A stretch of DNA of 35,621 nucleotides from JAYOFM01 sp038117225 (GCA_038117225.1 JAYOFM010000020.1:1-35621), one strand, 5' to 3'. Positions 17,551 to 26,040 are shown, counted from the stretch's first letter. The notes: a model not told the origin generated them from the sequence alone. Translations and numbers: made by a program.

Positions 17551-18999
17551 TCAACCGCGCCAGAAGGTGCGGCTGAACAGAACGATTACCGTGAACAGTT
17601 CCAGCCGCCCCAGCAGCATACCGCCAATCATCAGCCACTTGGCCGCGTCGGGCAGCGGCGCGAAGGTTCCGGCCGGCCCGACGATGGGGCCGAGGCCGGG
17701 GCCCACGTTGGCGATTGCCGTCGCCGCGGACGAGAACGCGGTGATGAAATCGAGTCCGAGCAGGCCCAAACCCGCCGCCAGCACGCAGAAGGTAAAGAAC
17801 CACATGAAGAAGAAGCCGAGCACGGAGACAATAACCTCCTGCGAAATCGGGTGGTTGTTGTAGTACGGGATGAACACCCCGTGCGGCTGCAGCAGGTGGC
17901 GAATCTGCATGCGCGTGGCGGAATAGAGAATCTGAAAACGAAAGACCTTGATGCCGCAGGTCGTCGATCCGGCGCAGCCGCCGACGAACATGATGAAGAA
18001 GAAAATCGGCAGCGCGAAACCGCCCCAACTGCCGTAATCATCCGTAACGTAACCGGTCCCGGTGATGATGGAGATGATGTTGAACGCCGCCAGCCGGATC
18101 GAATCGGCGCTGGATCGTCCGGCCTCGACCCACAGCCAGCCGGCGGTGATGACGACGATGCCGACGACGAAGACGATGAACCACTGCACCTGGGTATCGC
18201 GCGCCACGGCGGAAAAATCCCCGCGCAGCGTCTTCAGATAGAGCACGAACGGCAACGCGCCGATGACCATGCCAACGGTGGCGATATACTGGATGGCGGC
18301 GCTGTCATAATGCCCAAGTGATTTGTCATGCGTCGAGAAGCCGCCGGTGGCAATCGTCGTCATGGCGTGGGCAATGGCGTCAAAACCGTTCATGCCAGCA
18401 AACCAGTAGAATCCGGCCCAGATGAACGTCAATCCGACGTAGATGATGCTGATGGCGGTAGCGATCTGCGCCGCGCGGGGCAACGCCTTTTCCGATTGGT
18501 CCGAGCTTTCCATGCGGAACAACTGCATGCCGCCGACCTTGAGCAACGGCAAAATGGCGACCGCCATGACGATGATTCCGATGCCGCCGACCCATTGCAG
18601 CAGCGCCCGCCACATCAGAATGCCGGGCGGCGCATTGTCGAGGCCGACGATGACGGTGGAACCGGTCGTGGTCAGGCCCGACATGGCCTCGAACACCGCG
18701 TCCGTGAAACTGAGTTGCAGATCGGAAAAAGCGAACGGCAAGGCGGCGAAGAACGTCAGCGCCACCCAGGTGACCGTGGTCATGACGAAGGCCTGACGGA
18801 CCGACAGATTGGTGCCGCTGGCGTTGCTGGTCAGCGCCATGGCGACGCCGACAAACAAGGTAACCCCGGCGGCCACGGCGAAGACCTGCCAGTCCGAATG
18901 GTCGGCGATCAGGTCCACCGCCACCGGCGCGCCCATGACCACGGACAGCACCGCCAGCAATATGCCGACGACGAGGACAATGGGCCGATAGTCCATCAT
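17551..18999 (-). CDS. trkH: TrkH family potassium uptake protein
   Basis: Membrane subunit of a Trk/Ktr-type K+ transporter, 482 residues, with many hydrophobic spans and four pore-loop repeats. Filter-like sequences can be picked out: TTTGSTVIVG, TIATGGFSTHDKS, IITGTGYVTDDYGSWGG and ATAIANVGPGLGP. These each carry the family Gly positions. The partner regulatory protein TrkA is not encoded in the window. It follows folE on the same strand with a 106-base gap, which includes a small hairpin at the folE stop, so it may have its own promoter. Confidence 0.93.
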   Translation of the reverse strand: MMDYRPIVLVVGILLAVLSVVMGAPVAVDLIADHSDWQVFAVAAGVTLFVGVAMALTSNASGTNLSVRQAFVMTTVTWVALTFFAALPFAFSDLQLSFTDAVFEAMSGLTTTGSTVIVGLDNAPPGILMWRALLQWVGGIGIIVMAVAILPLLKVGGMQLFRMESSDQSEKALPRAAQIATAISIIYVGLTFIWAGFYWFAGMNGFDAIAHAMTTIATGGFSTHDKSLGHYDSAAIQYIATVGMVIGALPFVLYLKTLRGDFSAVARDTQVQWFIVFVVGIVVITAGWLWVEAGRSSADSIRLAAFNIISIITGTGYVTDDYGSWGGFALPIFFFIMFVGGCAGSTTCGIKVFRFQILYSATRMQIRHLLQPHGVFIPYYNNHPISQEVIVSVLGFFFMWFFTFCVLAAGLGLLGLDFITAFSSAATAIANVGPGLGPIVGPAGTFAPLPDAAKWLMIGGMLLGRLELFTVIVLFSRTFWRG

Positions 19000-19088
19000 G
19001 CCAGGTGGTCCTTCGAATCCTTAGGCGCGGGCGCATTGCCCCCGGAATCGGCGTCACTCAAGCGGTTAAGGCATCGGCGGTCAAGGGC

Positions 19089-19106
19089 GCGGTGTCAAGA
19101 CGCCGC
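19089..19106 (-). terminator. weak hairpin at the folE stop
   Basis: A 7-bp stem (GCGGCGT with ACACCGC, one G-T pair) with a 4-base loop starts at the folE stop codon on the minus strand. No T-run follows, so it may only be a 3'-end stabiliser or an inefficient terminator before trkH. Confidence 0.2.
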
Positions 19107-19801
19107 TAGAGCAGCTGGCTTTCAGCATGGGGGTTGCCGACCATGGCGAGGAACTCGCGCCGGGTCGAGGCATCGTCGCGGAACGCGCCGAGCATGCGCG
19201 ACGTTACCATGGTGACGCCCGGCTTGTGTACGCCGCGGGTAGTCATGCACTGGTGCGCTGCCTCAATGACGACGGCGACACCCTTGGGCTCCAGAATACT
19301 ATCGATGGTATTGGCGATCTGCGCCGTCATCTTTTCCTGAATCTGCAGCCGCTTGCCATAGACTTCGACCAGCCGCGCCAACTTGGAAATGCCGACAACA
19401 CGCCGGTGCGGCAGGTAGGCAACGTGGGCGCGGCCGATGATCGGCGCCATATGGTGCTCGCAGTGACTTTCGAAGCGGATGTCGCGCAGCAGGACGATCT
19501 CGTCGTAACCTCCGGTTTCCTCAAAGGTGCGTTCCAGGATGGAAATCGGATCGGCCGCATAGCCGGCGAAGAATTCCTCGTAGGAGCGAACCACCCGTGA
19601 CGGCGTATCGACTAGGCCTTCGCGCGCGGGATCGTCGCCGGCCCAGCGAATCAGCGTGCGCACCGCCTCTTCGGCTTCGTCCCGGCTCGGCCGTTCGACC
19701 TCGGGGCTTGGTCCCATATCCAATGCCGGATCGGCGGAAACCGCCGGAGTTTCGCCGTCGATCACACTGAGGTTTTTCGTTGCGGTCACGGTCGTGTCCA
19801 A
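19106..19801 (-). CDS. folE: GTP cyclohydrolase I
   Basis: Converts GTP to 7,8-dihydroneopterin triphosphate, the first step of folate and other pterin synthesis. The 231-residue product has the zinc site of type IA enzymes: Cys and His in SHCEHHMAP and the second Cys in HQCMTTRGV, plus the GRAHVAYLP and EKMTAQIA segments. It also has an N-terminal extension of about 45 residues rich in Asp/Glu/Pro before the DEAEEAVRTLIRW helix. The indicated start is TTG, without a clear ribosome site; a GTG at 19789 is an alternative and the extension makes the exact start uncertain. apaG ends 11 bases upstream, so the two are probably co-transcribed. Confidence 0.93.
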   Translation of the reverse strand: MDTTVTATKNLSVIDGETPAVSADPALDMGPSPEVERPSRDEAEEAVRTLIRWAGDDPAREGLVDTPSRVVRSYEEFFAGYAADPISILERTFEETGGYDEIVLLRDIRFESHCEHHMAPIIGRAHVAYLPHRRVVGISKLARLVEVYGKRLQIQEKMTAQIANTIDSILEPKGVAVVIEAAHQCMTTRGVHKPGVTMVTSRMLGAFRDDASTRREFLAMVGNPHAESQLL

Positions 19802-19812
19802 TTCAATCCGCT

Positions 19813-20220
19813 TTAATGCAGGCGAGCCTGATGATGGGGGCTGTCGAGAGAAAACGCCGGAATGCGCGCATCGAACCGTTCACCAGAGGCGGAAACCATC
19901 TGATAGGAGCCGGCCATGAATCCCGTCGGCGTCGCCAGCGGCGTGCCGCTGGAGTACTCGAACCGCTCGCCAGGCGCCAAGACCGGTTGTTCGCCGACCA
20001 CGCCATCGCCGCGCACCTCGTGCACGCTTCCCGTGGCATCGGTAATGCGCCAATGCCGGGTAATCAACTGCACCGACTGTTCGCCGTGGTTTTCAATGCG
20101 AACGTGATAGGCCCAGACGAAACGCCCCTCGTCAGGGTCCGACTGGTCCTCCAGGTACTGCGGTTGCACGGAAACCAGGATGTCATCGGTGGTTTCCTCG
20201 AAAACGGGATCGTCGGTCAT
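19813..20220 (-). CDS. apaG: ApaG family protein
   Basis: Small beta-sandwich protein of the ApaG (CorD) family, 135 residues, linked genetically to Co2+/Mg2+ tolerance but of unsettled biochemical role. Family landmarks are FVWAYHVRIENHGEQSVQL, RHWRITDATG, VVGEQPVLAPGERFEYSSG and PTGFMAGSYQM, in the usual order. The ATG at 20220 is preferred because AGGGA lies about 8 bases upstream; a GTG at 20241 would add seven residues but runs through that ribosome site. Upstream on the same strand is the radical SAM gene (66-base gap) and downstream folE (11-base gap). Confidence 0.92.
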   Translation of the reverse strand: MTDDPVFEETTDDILVSVQPQYLEDQSDPDEGRFVWAYHVRIENHGEQSVQLITRHWRITDATGSVHEVRGDGVVGEQPVLAPGERFEYSSGTPLATPTGFMAGSYQMVSASGERFDARIPAFSLDSPHHQARLH

Positions 20221-20286
20221 GGTCTCAGTCCCTGTCGTCACGTATTCGAATAGATGGTTGCTTGGTGGCGGATGTCCAGGTGAATC

Positions 20287-21252
20287 TCAGCCTGGGCTGC
20301 AACTGGCACCGCCGAGAACGCAGAATTTGGCGCAATGCGGATGATTGAGCCGCACCTGGGTCGGTGACTCCGCCAACGCCGTCCCCAGTTCAAAGGCCTC
20401 GTCATAGGGCAGCAGGGTGCAGGGCATGACAGTCGGCGCGGCGGCGCCACGCCGCTTAACGACCATGCGCGAGGATGCGCACATGATGCTTTCCGGCTTC
20501 ACGCCCAGGATATCCCAGCAGTGGATGGTAATCTCGGGCACGTCCTGGTTGACGTCCATTTCAGGGAATAAAACCAGCCGCGCGGGATCGTCGGCATCGA
20601 TTGGGATGGTCTCATCGCGGAAAAGCCGGCGATAGCCTTCGCGGGACTCGGTCTCTGTCTCGTCCCAGCACGTGCGGCCGGCGACGGCCAGTTCGAAGCC
20701 TTCGCAGGCGAGCCAGCGCAGGCCCTCGATCATCGGCGCCCATGACCCGGCGCCGCGAATGTCTTCGTGCTTGGCTTGGCTGTGGTGATCGATGGAGACA
20801 CGGAGTGTCAGTGCCGCGCCGTGCCGTTCACGAATGGCCGCGAGGCGCGCGCGCTTGTTCAGCAATGGCTTCATGGCATTGGTCAGCACCAGCACCCGAT
20901 AGCCGCGGGCCAGGGCCTCGTCCATCATGTCCGGCAAGTCCGGGTTCATGAACGGCTCGCCGCCGGTAAAGGCGATTTCCTCGACCGGCATGCTCTCGGC
21001 GTCAATCTCGTCCAGGTAGCGCCGCACCTCGTCGAGGGTCAGATAGGCGAGCGCGTCGTTGACCGGGCTCGACTCCATATAGCAGTTACGACAGGTGATG
21101 TTGCATAGGCTACCCGTATTGAACCACAGGGTTTTTAGCCGCGTCAGGGCCACGACCGCGCGCTCCTGACCGTCGGCCGTGACGTTCGGATCGCGGAATT
21201 TCGTGGGTTTGACGGGCACCGTTACCGCTGCCAGGTTTCCCTCGGGCGCCAT
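20287..21252 (-). CDS. radical SAM protein of unknown function with extra C-terminal cysteines
   Basis: A 321-residue radical SAM enzyme. Cys50, Cys54 and Cys57 (CNITCRNC) form the canonical C-x3-C-x2-C site for the SAM-binding 4Fe-4S cluster; EEIAFTGGEPFMNPDL is the GGE motif. Six further cysteines lie in the last 77 residues (245, 258, 278, 307, 311, 318), the last three as C-x3-C-x6-C, which suggests an auxiliary Fe-S cluster of SPASM or Twitch kind. The ATG at 21252 has CGGAGG about 9 bases upstream; a 33-residue longer frame lacks support. It precedes apaG-folE. No precursor peptide gene is seen nearby and no specific reaction is assigned. Confidence 0.85.
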   Translation of the reverse strand: MAPEGNLAAVTVPVKPTKFRDPNVTADGQERAVVALTRLKTLWFNTGSLCNITCRNCYMESSPVNDALAYLTLDEVRRYLDEIDAESMPVEEIAFTGGEPFMNPDLPDMMDEALARGYRVLVLTNAMKPLLNKRARLAAIRERHGAALTLRVSIDHHSQAKHEDIRGAGSWAPMIEGLRWLACEGFELAVAGRTCWDETETESREGYRRLFRDETIPIDADDPARLVLFPEMDVNQDVPEITIHCWDILGVKPESIMCASSRMVVKRRGAAAPTVMPCTLLPYDEAFELGTALAESPTQVRLNHPHCAKFCVLGGASCSPG

Positions 21253-21373
21253 GCAAAAAGCCTCCGTACACTGCCTGGTCACCGCCCCCCGTTGGCGACC
21301 GTGCGTTACCATTGTTTCATATACGCAATAGCATACGATTTCAAACGGCATACGGATGACAATCTACGCTCGC

Positions 21374-21402
21374 TTGCACACATTCGCGTGATTTTCTAAA
21401 AA
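21374..21402 (+). promoter_or_regulatory. putative promoter of tRNA-Gly
   Basis: TTGCAC (21374-21379) and TAAAAA (21397-21402) are spaced 17 bases apart and end 17 bases before the mature tRNA 5' end, a suitable geometry for a tRNA promoter. Confidence 0.4.
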
Positions 21403-21419
21403 GGACGCCGCGATCCGAC

Positions 21420-21493
21420 GCGGGCGTAGTTCAATGGTAGAACGACAGCTTCCCAAGCTTTAGACGTGGGTTCGATTCCCATCGCCCGCTCCA
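21420..21493 (+). tRNA. tRNA-Gly (anticodon CCC)
   Basis: A 74-base cloverleaf with encoded CCA. The acceptor stem is perfect (GCGGGCG with CGCCCGC), the D arm is GTTC/GAAC, the anticodon loop TTCCCAA gives anticodon CCC (reads GGG), and the T loop is TTCGATT. The sequence closely resembles known bacterial tRNA-Gly(CCC). The anticodon stem ACAGC/GCTTT has one C-U mismatch at its second pair, and the T stem closes with G-T. The last 34 bases overlap the 3' end of the MFS gene on the other strand. Confidence 0.93.
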
Positions 21494-22737
21494 ACCGCCT
21501 CGGGTTCGTCCTCGCAGCGCGGATCGATTTCGTAAATGACCTGGGTCGTGCGCGGCATTGCCGTGAAATCCCCCTGGTCGGCCATCGCCGGCGCCGCCCG
21601 CTGGTTCATCCGAACGATAATGAACGCCGCCGTTACCGCCGCGACGGCGCCGCAGAACTTGAACAATCCGTCGGGACCCAGCCAATCCATGGCCGACGAC
21701 GCGGCGGCGGGGCCGACGGCGGCGCCGAGGCCGTAGGCCATGATCAGCCCGCCGGAGGCGGGGACCAGATCATCAAGTTCCAGATAATCGTTGGTGTAGG
21801 CGACCGCCAACGGGTAGAGCGTGAACGACAGGCCGCCGTAGAGCACCGCCAGGGCGAGCAGGCCGTTGCCGTTCTCCGCCGTCTTGCCGATCAAACCCAG
21901 GCAGACGATCAGCGTGCCGAGGGTCACGCCGAGCATCACCGTGCGCCGGTCGATGCTGTCCGAAAGCCGCCCGATGGGCAACTGCAAGACCAGACCGCCA
22001 ATGATGATCGCGCCCATGAAATTGGCGATCGACGCGTTGTCCAAGCCGATCCGTTGCGCGAATAACGGCCCAACGCCATAGACGGCGCCCAGCATCAGTC
22101 CGGCGATAAATGACGTGGTCATGCCGGTCGGCGATGTTTCCCAAAGCTTGATGAGGCGAAACCGCACGGGCTTGGGCAGTGGCGGCGGGCTGATCCGCGT
22201 CGCCGCCACCGGCACGATGGCCATGGACATGAGGATCGACGTCATGGCGAACACCACGAAACCGGTTTCGTCCGGCACGTTGATCAGGAACTGCCCGACC
22301 CCCTGACTCAGATACAACGCGGCTTGATAAAGCGCGAAGATCTGGCCGCGCGTGCGATTATCCGATCGCTCGGCAAGCCAGCTTTCGGTGCACATGTAGG
22401 TGCCGACGGCGCAAAAGCCGAACAAAAACCGTAATCCCGCCCACACCCACGGCTCGACGATGAAGGCGTGGCCGAGCGACACCGCCGACATCACCGATCC
22501 GAAGGCGGCAAAGGCGCGCACGTGACCGACGGCGGCAATCAAGGTCTGTCCATAAGCGGTACCGACGACGATGCCGGCGAAGTACATGGACATGACAAAT
22601 CCAACCTGCCACGACGGCGCGGCGGCTTCGGCCATGCGCAACGCCAGCAGGGTCGACAGCGCGCCCGAGCCGACCATCAGCAAGGAGATGCCGACCAGCA
22701 AGGCTAATACGGACTTCAGGCTGGTAAGGATGTTCAT
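21460..22737 (-). CDS. MFS transporter, YcaD-like
   Basis: A 425-residue major facilitator with about twelve hydrophobic spans. The region ALRMAEAAAPSWQVGFVMS, the FRNRxxG-like SDNRTRGQIFALYQ loop and GRLSDSIDRRTVM between the sixth to eighth spans resemble the YcaD group, whose substrates are unknown. The ATG at 22737 has GGGGAT a few bases upstream; the longer frame (to 22800) passes through a large hairpin and is unlikely. The final ten codons (ending GNRTHV) are the antisense of tRNA-Gly, since no earlier stop exists. It diverges from the SDR gene. Confidence 0.85.
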   Translation of the reverse strand: MNILTSLKSVLALLVGISLLMVGSGALSTLLALRMAEAAAPSWQVGFVMSMYFAGIVVGTAYGQTLIAAVGHVRAFAAFGSVMSAVSLGHAFIVEPWVWAGLRFLFGFCAVGTYMCTESWLAERSDNRTRGQIFALYQAALYLSQGVGQFLINVPDETGFVVFAMTSILMSMAIVPVAATRISPPPLPKPVRFRLIKLWETSPTGMTTSFIAGLMLGAVYGVGPLFAQRIGLDNASIANFMGAIIIGGLVLQLPIGRLSDSIDRRTVMLGVTLGTLIVCLGLIGKTAENGNGLLALAVLYGGLSFTLYPLAVAYTNDYLELDDLVPASGGLIMAYGLGAAVGPAAASSAMDWLGPDGLFKFCGAVAAVTAAFIIVRMNQRAAPAMADQGDFTAMPRTTQVIYEIDPRCEDEPEAVGAGDGNRTHV

Positions 22738-22747
22738 GGCCGATCCC

Positions 22748-22776
22748 CGGGCGGCACCGGTAACCGGTGCCGCCCG
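22748..22776 (-). promoter_or_regulatory. 29-base near-perfect palindrome just upstream of the MFS ribosome site
   Basis: CGGGCGGCACCGGT (22748-22761) and its exact reverse complement (22763-22776) flank a single central base. In RNA this gives a stem of at least 11 GC-rich pairs ending only about 10 bases before the MFS start codon, right against the GGGGAT ribosome site. No T-run follows. It may be an operator or a translation-controlling hairpin. Confidence 0.5.
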
Positions 22777-22786
22777 AAACGACGTT

Positions 22787-22819
22787 GCGATGCGCGCCAT
22801 GTATGCCGCATGGCATCGC
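22787..22819 (-). promoter_or_regulatory. second hairpin in the MFS leader
   Basis: GCGATGC (22787-22793) plus CCATG (22797-22801) pair with CATGG and GCATCGC (22809-22819, one continuous arm), leaving a 3-base GCG bulge and a 7-base loop. It lies ten bases upstream of the larger palindrome, so the MFS leader carries two tandem stems. An A6T5 tract follows at about 22828. Confidence 0.4.
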
Positions 22820-22916
22820 GCGGCAATGAAAAAATTTTTCGATTTGCCGCGACCTCTTTTCGCCCGTGTCCTGGCAGGCTATGACGGAACCGATCAAGAC
22901 AGTGGGAGGCAGTTGA

Positions 22917-23666
22917 ATGAATACCGAAAGCCCCATCGCCGAGGGTGCCGTCGCCCTGATTTCCGGTGCCGGCAGCGGTATCGGCCGAGCGACGGCGCGG
23001 GCGTTGGCGGCGTTAGGTTGCCGCGTGCTGCTGGCGGGGCGACGATCCGGCCCGCTTGAAGCCGTGGCGGCGGATATCGGTGAATCGGCCCGTGCTTGTG
23101 TGCTCGATATCACCGACGCCGACGCGGTCGCCGGGCTCATCGACGGTCTCGATGAAGAATGGCGGGCCATCGATATCCTGATCAACAATGCCGGCCACGA
23201 TACCGGCGGCCGGCGGCGCTTCGATGCCGGTACCGCCGAGGATTGGGCGGCGATTGTCGAAACCAATGTCATCGGCTTGATGCGGCTGACCCATGCGGTG
23301 GTGCCGGGGATGTTGCATCGGGGCCGTGGCGATATCGTCAATATGGGGTCCGTCGCCGGCATCCGTCCCTACGCGACGGGGACCGCCTACGTCGCGTCGA
23401 AACACGCCGTACACGGGTTCTCTGAAAGTCTGCGCCGGGATTACGCCGGCAAGGGAATTCGCGTCATCGAAATCATGCCGGGTATCGTCGTCACCGATTT
23501 CGCCGAGGCCCGCTGGGACGACAGATCAAAGGCGGAGTCGTTCTACGAAAACTTCGACACTGTATTGGAACCCGAGGATATCGCCCGCACCGTCGCCTTC
23601 GCCGTCAGCCAGCCGGCGCACATGGTGGTTTCTCAGCTGGTGGTCGTGTCGTCGTCGCAGAAGTGA
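22917..23666 (+). CDS. short-chain dehydrogenase/reductase, YdfG-like
   Basis: A 249-residue classical SDR. The cofactor motif is SGAGSGIG (residues about 16-23) followed by LLAGRRSGPLE, where the Arg pair after the second strand suggests NADP(H). NNAG, the catalytic Ser in MGSVAGIRPY, and YVASKHAVHGF (Tyr-x3-Lys) are intact. The C-terminal half (MPGIVVTDFAEARW, ILEPEDIARTVAFAVSQP) resembles the YdfG 3-hydroxy acid dehydrogenase group. The start has GGGAGG upstream. It converges on the molybdenum hydroxylase gene with only 6 bases between. Substrate not known. Confidence 0.88.
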   Translation: MNTESPIAEGAVALISGAGSGIGRATARALAALGCRVLLAGRRSGPLEAVAADIGESARACVLDITDADAVAGLIDGLDEEWRAIDILINNAGHDTGGRRRFDAGTAEDWAAIVETNVIGLMRLTHAVVPGMLHRGRGDIVNMGSVAGIRPYATGTAYVASKHAVHGFSESLRRDYAGKGIRVIEIMPGIVVTDFAEARWDDRSKAESFYENFDTVLEPEDIARTVAFAVSQPAHMVVSQLVVVSSSQK

Positions 23667-23672
23667 AGCGGA

Positions 23673-25958
23673 CTAATCCTTGGCGGCGTGAATGGCTCGC
23701 CAAACACACTGGGCGGTCAACGGCATGTCGATATGATCGATACCGAGGGGTGTTAATGCATCGAGGACGGCATTGACGACTGCTTGGGGCGCGGCGATGC
23801 AGCCGGCCTGACCGGCGCCCTTGACGCCGAGGGGATTGGCCGTCGTCGGCTCTCCTTCGAGATAAATATCAATCACCGGGAAATAGGTCGCGCGCGGCAG
23901 CGTGTAATCCATCATGGTCGCGCTCATGAGTTGGCCCGAGCTGTCGTCGTAAACGATGTGCTCGCCCAGCGCCTGGCCGACTCCCTGGGCGATGCCGCCC
24001 AACACCTGGCCTCTGATCAACTGCGGGTCGAGGACGGTGCCGTAGTCATCGACGGCAATGTAACGCACCAAATTGACCTCGCCGGTATCCGGGTCGACCT
24101 CGACCTCGGCAGCGTGGCAGCCGTTGGGGAAATTGAACGGCGCGTTCTCGATCATGGCGAAGGTGTCGAGCCCGCCGTTGTCGGCTTCCGCCGCCACCGC
24201 CAATAACCCCGCCGATTGCCCAGTCGCGCCAACCACGAATTCGCCATCGATGAAGTCGATGTCGCCGGCGTCGGCCTGAAGCAACGTGGCCGCGATGCCA
24301 CGCCCAGTCTCGATCACTCCGTCGATGGCCTTAAGCAGTGCCGTGCCGCCCATGTGCATGGATCGCGCGCCGCCGTGGCCAAACCCGGTACGCGTTCGCG
24401 CCGTGTCGGCTTGAACATAACGGAAGGTATCGATGGGCAGGCCCAGGCGTTCCACCGCGAGGCGCGTGAACGTGGTTTCATGCCCCTGGCCGTTTGATTC
24501 GGTGCCCAGCGCCAGTTCGATTTTTCCGTCACCGGCGAAGCGTATTTCCGCGCCCTCCTGCGGCGCGCCGCGTGATGTTTCCAGGAAGCAACCGAATCCG
24601 AGGCCGCGCAGGCGACCGCGTTCCGCCGATTGACGCCGCCGCCCCATGAATCCAGCCCGGTCGGCGTGTTGGATGGCCGCGTCGATGTTGGCGCCGAAGC
24701 GGCCGCCGTCGATACTCATGCCCTGGGCGCTGCGGTAGGGCAATTGGCTGATCGCGTTCCGACGGCGCAGGTCCATGGCATCGAAGCGGCAACGGCGTGC
24801 CGCGACCTCGATCAGGCGCTCGATCATGAAATTGGCTTCGGGCTTGCCGGCGCCCCGGTAGGCGTCGACGGTACCGGTATTCGTGAATACCCCGGTGGTG
24901 CGCATGCGGATCAACGGGATGGCGTAGACTCCGCCCATCGCCGTTGGCGCCGCTCGGGTCGATGGCCCCGGCGCGCCGGCGGAAAGATAGGCGCCGATGT
25001 TGGCGAGCAGTTCCGCATCGAACGCAAGAAAGCGTCCCTCGGCATCAAGGGCGAGGCGGGCGGTGGCGCGAATGTCGCGGCCGTGCGTGGCGGCGCTGAA
25101 GTCTTCGATGCGGTCGGCCACCCATTTGACCGGGCGGCCGTGGCGTCGCGCTGCCCAGGTCAGCAGCACCCATTCGGAGTAGAGAAAATTCTTCAGACCG
25201 AAGCCGCCACCGACATCGGGGGCGGTGACGCGGACCTTGTCGTCGTCGACACCCAGGACCGTTGCCAACTGGCGGCGAATGCCATGCACGCTCTGGCCGC
25301 TACAGGTCAATGTATAGAGGCCCGTCGCGGCATCGAACTCGCCGATGCCGGCGCGCGGTTCCAGCGGTGCCGCCGTCACTCGGTTATTGACGATTTCCAA
25401 CTCGACCACGTGGGCGGCGTCGGCGAACGCGGCATTGGTTGCCGCCGCGTCGCCCTTCTCGAAGCGAAAGGCCACGTTTCCGGGCGCTTCGTCCCAAAGG
25501 AGGGGGGCATCGGCGCGAAGCGCCGCCCGTTCGTCGACGACGGCGGGTAGAACGTCATAGTCGATGGATACAGCCTCGGCGCCAAGGCGCGCGGCGGCCT
25601 CGGTTTCGGCGAGCACCAGGACGACTGGATCACCAACGTGGCGTACCCGACCCTGGGCGAGCGCCGGACGTGGCGGCACCACCATGGTCGTTAGCGCGTC
25701 GGCGACGAAGGGGCAGGGCATCGGCTTGATGCCATCGTCGGTCAGGTCCGCCGCCGTAAGCACGGCGACGATTCCGGCGACCTCGAGTGCCGCTGAGACA
25801 TCGATCTCGCCGATCTCCGCATGGGCGTGGTCGGCGCGAACGATGTTGGCGTGCAGTTGTTTCGGCCGGTTGAGGTCAGCGACAAAGCAACCCTGGCCCG
25901 TCAGGAACCTTTGGTCTTCGAGACGAAACGCCGCGGCAGAGTGAGTGCTGTCGGGCAA
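23673..25958 (-). CDS. xanthine dehydrogenase family molybdopterin-binding subunit (CoxL-like)
   Basis: Large, molybdenum-cofactor-binding subunit of a xanthine oxidase-family hydroxylase, about 761 residues. Landmarks in order: FRLEDQRFLTGQG N-terminus; APDVGGGFGLKNF; AYRGAGKPE at the place where true CO dehydrogenases have AYRCSFR with the Cu/S-bearing Cys, so this is not a CO dehydrogenase; ESNGQGHETTF; and GVKGAGQAGCIAAP near the C-terminus. In the last motif the family's catalytic Glu (GVGE) is Gln717, codon CAG. The TTG at 25958 has AAGGA 7 bases upstream and is preferred over a TTG five codons earlier. No small Fe-S or FAD subunit gene is in the window. Confidence 0.9.
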   Translation of the reverse strand: MPDSTHSAAAFRLEDQRFLTGQGCFVADLNRPKQLHANIVRADHAHAEIGEIDVSAALEVAGIVAVLTAADLTDDGIKPMPCPFVADALTTMVVPPRPALAQGRVRHVGDPVVLVLAETEAAARLGAEAVSIDYDVLPAVVDERAALRADAPLLWDEAPGNVAFRFEKGDAAATNAAFADAAHVVELEIVNNRVTAAPLEPRAGIGEFDAATGLYTLTCSGQSVHGIRRQLATVLGVDDDKVRVTAPDVGGGFGLKNFLYSEWVLLTWAARRHGRPVKWVADRIEDFSAATHGRDIRATARLALDAEGRFLAFDAELLANIGAYLSAGAPGPSTRAAPTAMGGVYAIPLIRMRTTGVFTNTGTVDAYRGAGKPEANFMIERLIEVAARRCRFDAMDLRRRNAISQLPYRSAQGMSIDGGRFGANIDAAIQHADRAGFMGRRRQSAERGRLRGLGFGCFLETSRGAPQEGAEIRFAGDGKIELALGTESNGQGHETTFTRLAVERLGLPIDTFRYVQADTARTRTGFGHGGARSMHMGGTALLKAIDGVIETGRGIAATLLQADAGDIDFIDGEFVVGATGQSAGLLAVAAEADNGGLDTFAMIENAPFNFPNGCHAAEVEVDPDTGEVNLVRYIAVDDYGTVLDPQLIRGQVLGGIAQGVGQALGEHIVYDDSSGQLMSATMMDYTLPRATYFPVIDIYLEGEPTTANPLGVKGAGQAGCIAAPQAVVNAVLDALTPLGIDHIDMPLTAQCVWRAIHAAKD

Positions 25959-26040
25959 GGCCGGTTCCTTCAACGTCTGGTTTTAACGGGCAGATGATAT
26001 TCTGGCAGCATACTCCAGCCGTCGGGGGGGCGAAAGCCGA

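Noticed and set aside
21431..21685. 84-codon minus-strand frame ending in WESNPRLKL-type sequence
   Set aside because: This ending is the classic false translation of a tRNA antisense strand; the tRNA-Gly and the MFS frame explain the region.
23673..25958. Calling the large subunit an aerobic CO dehydrogenase (coxL)
   Set aside because: The AYRCSFR active-site loop with its Cys is absent (AYRGAGKPE instead) and the coxM and coxS genes are not adjacent.
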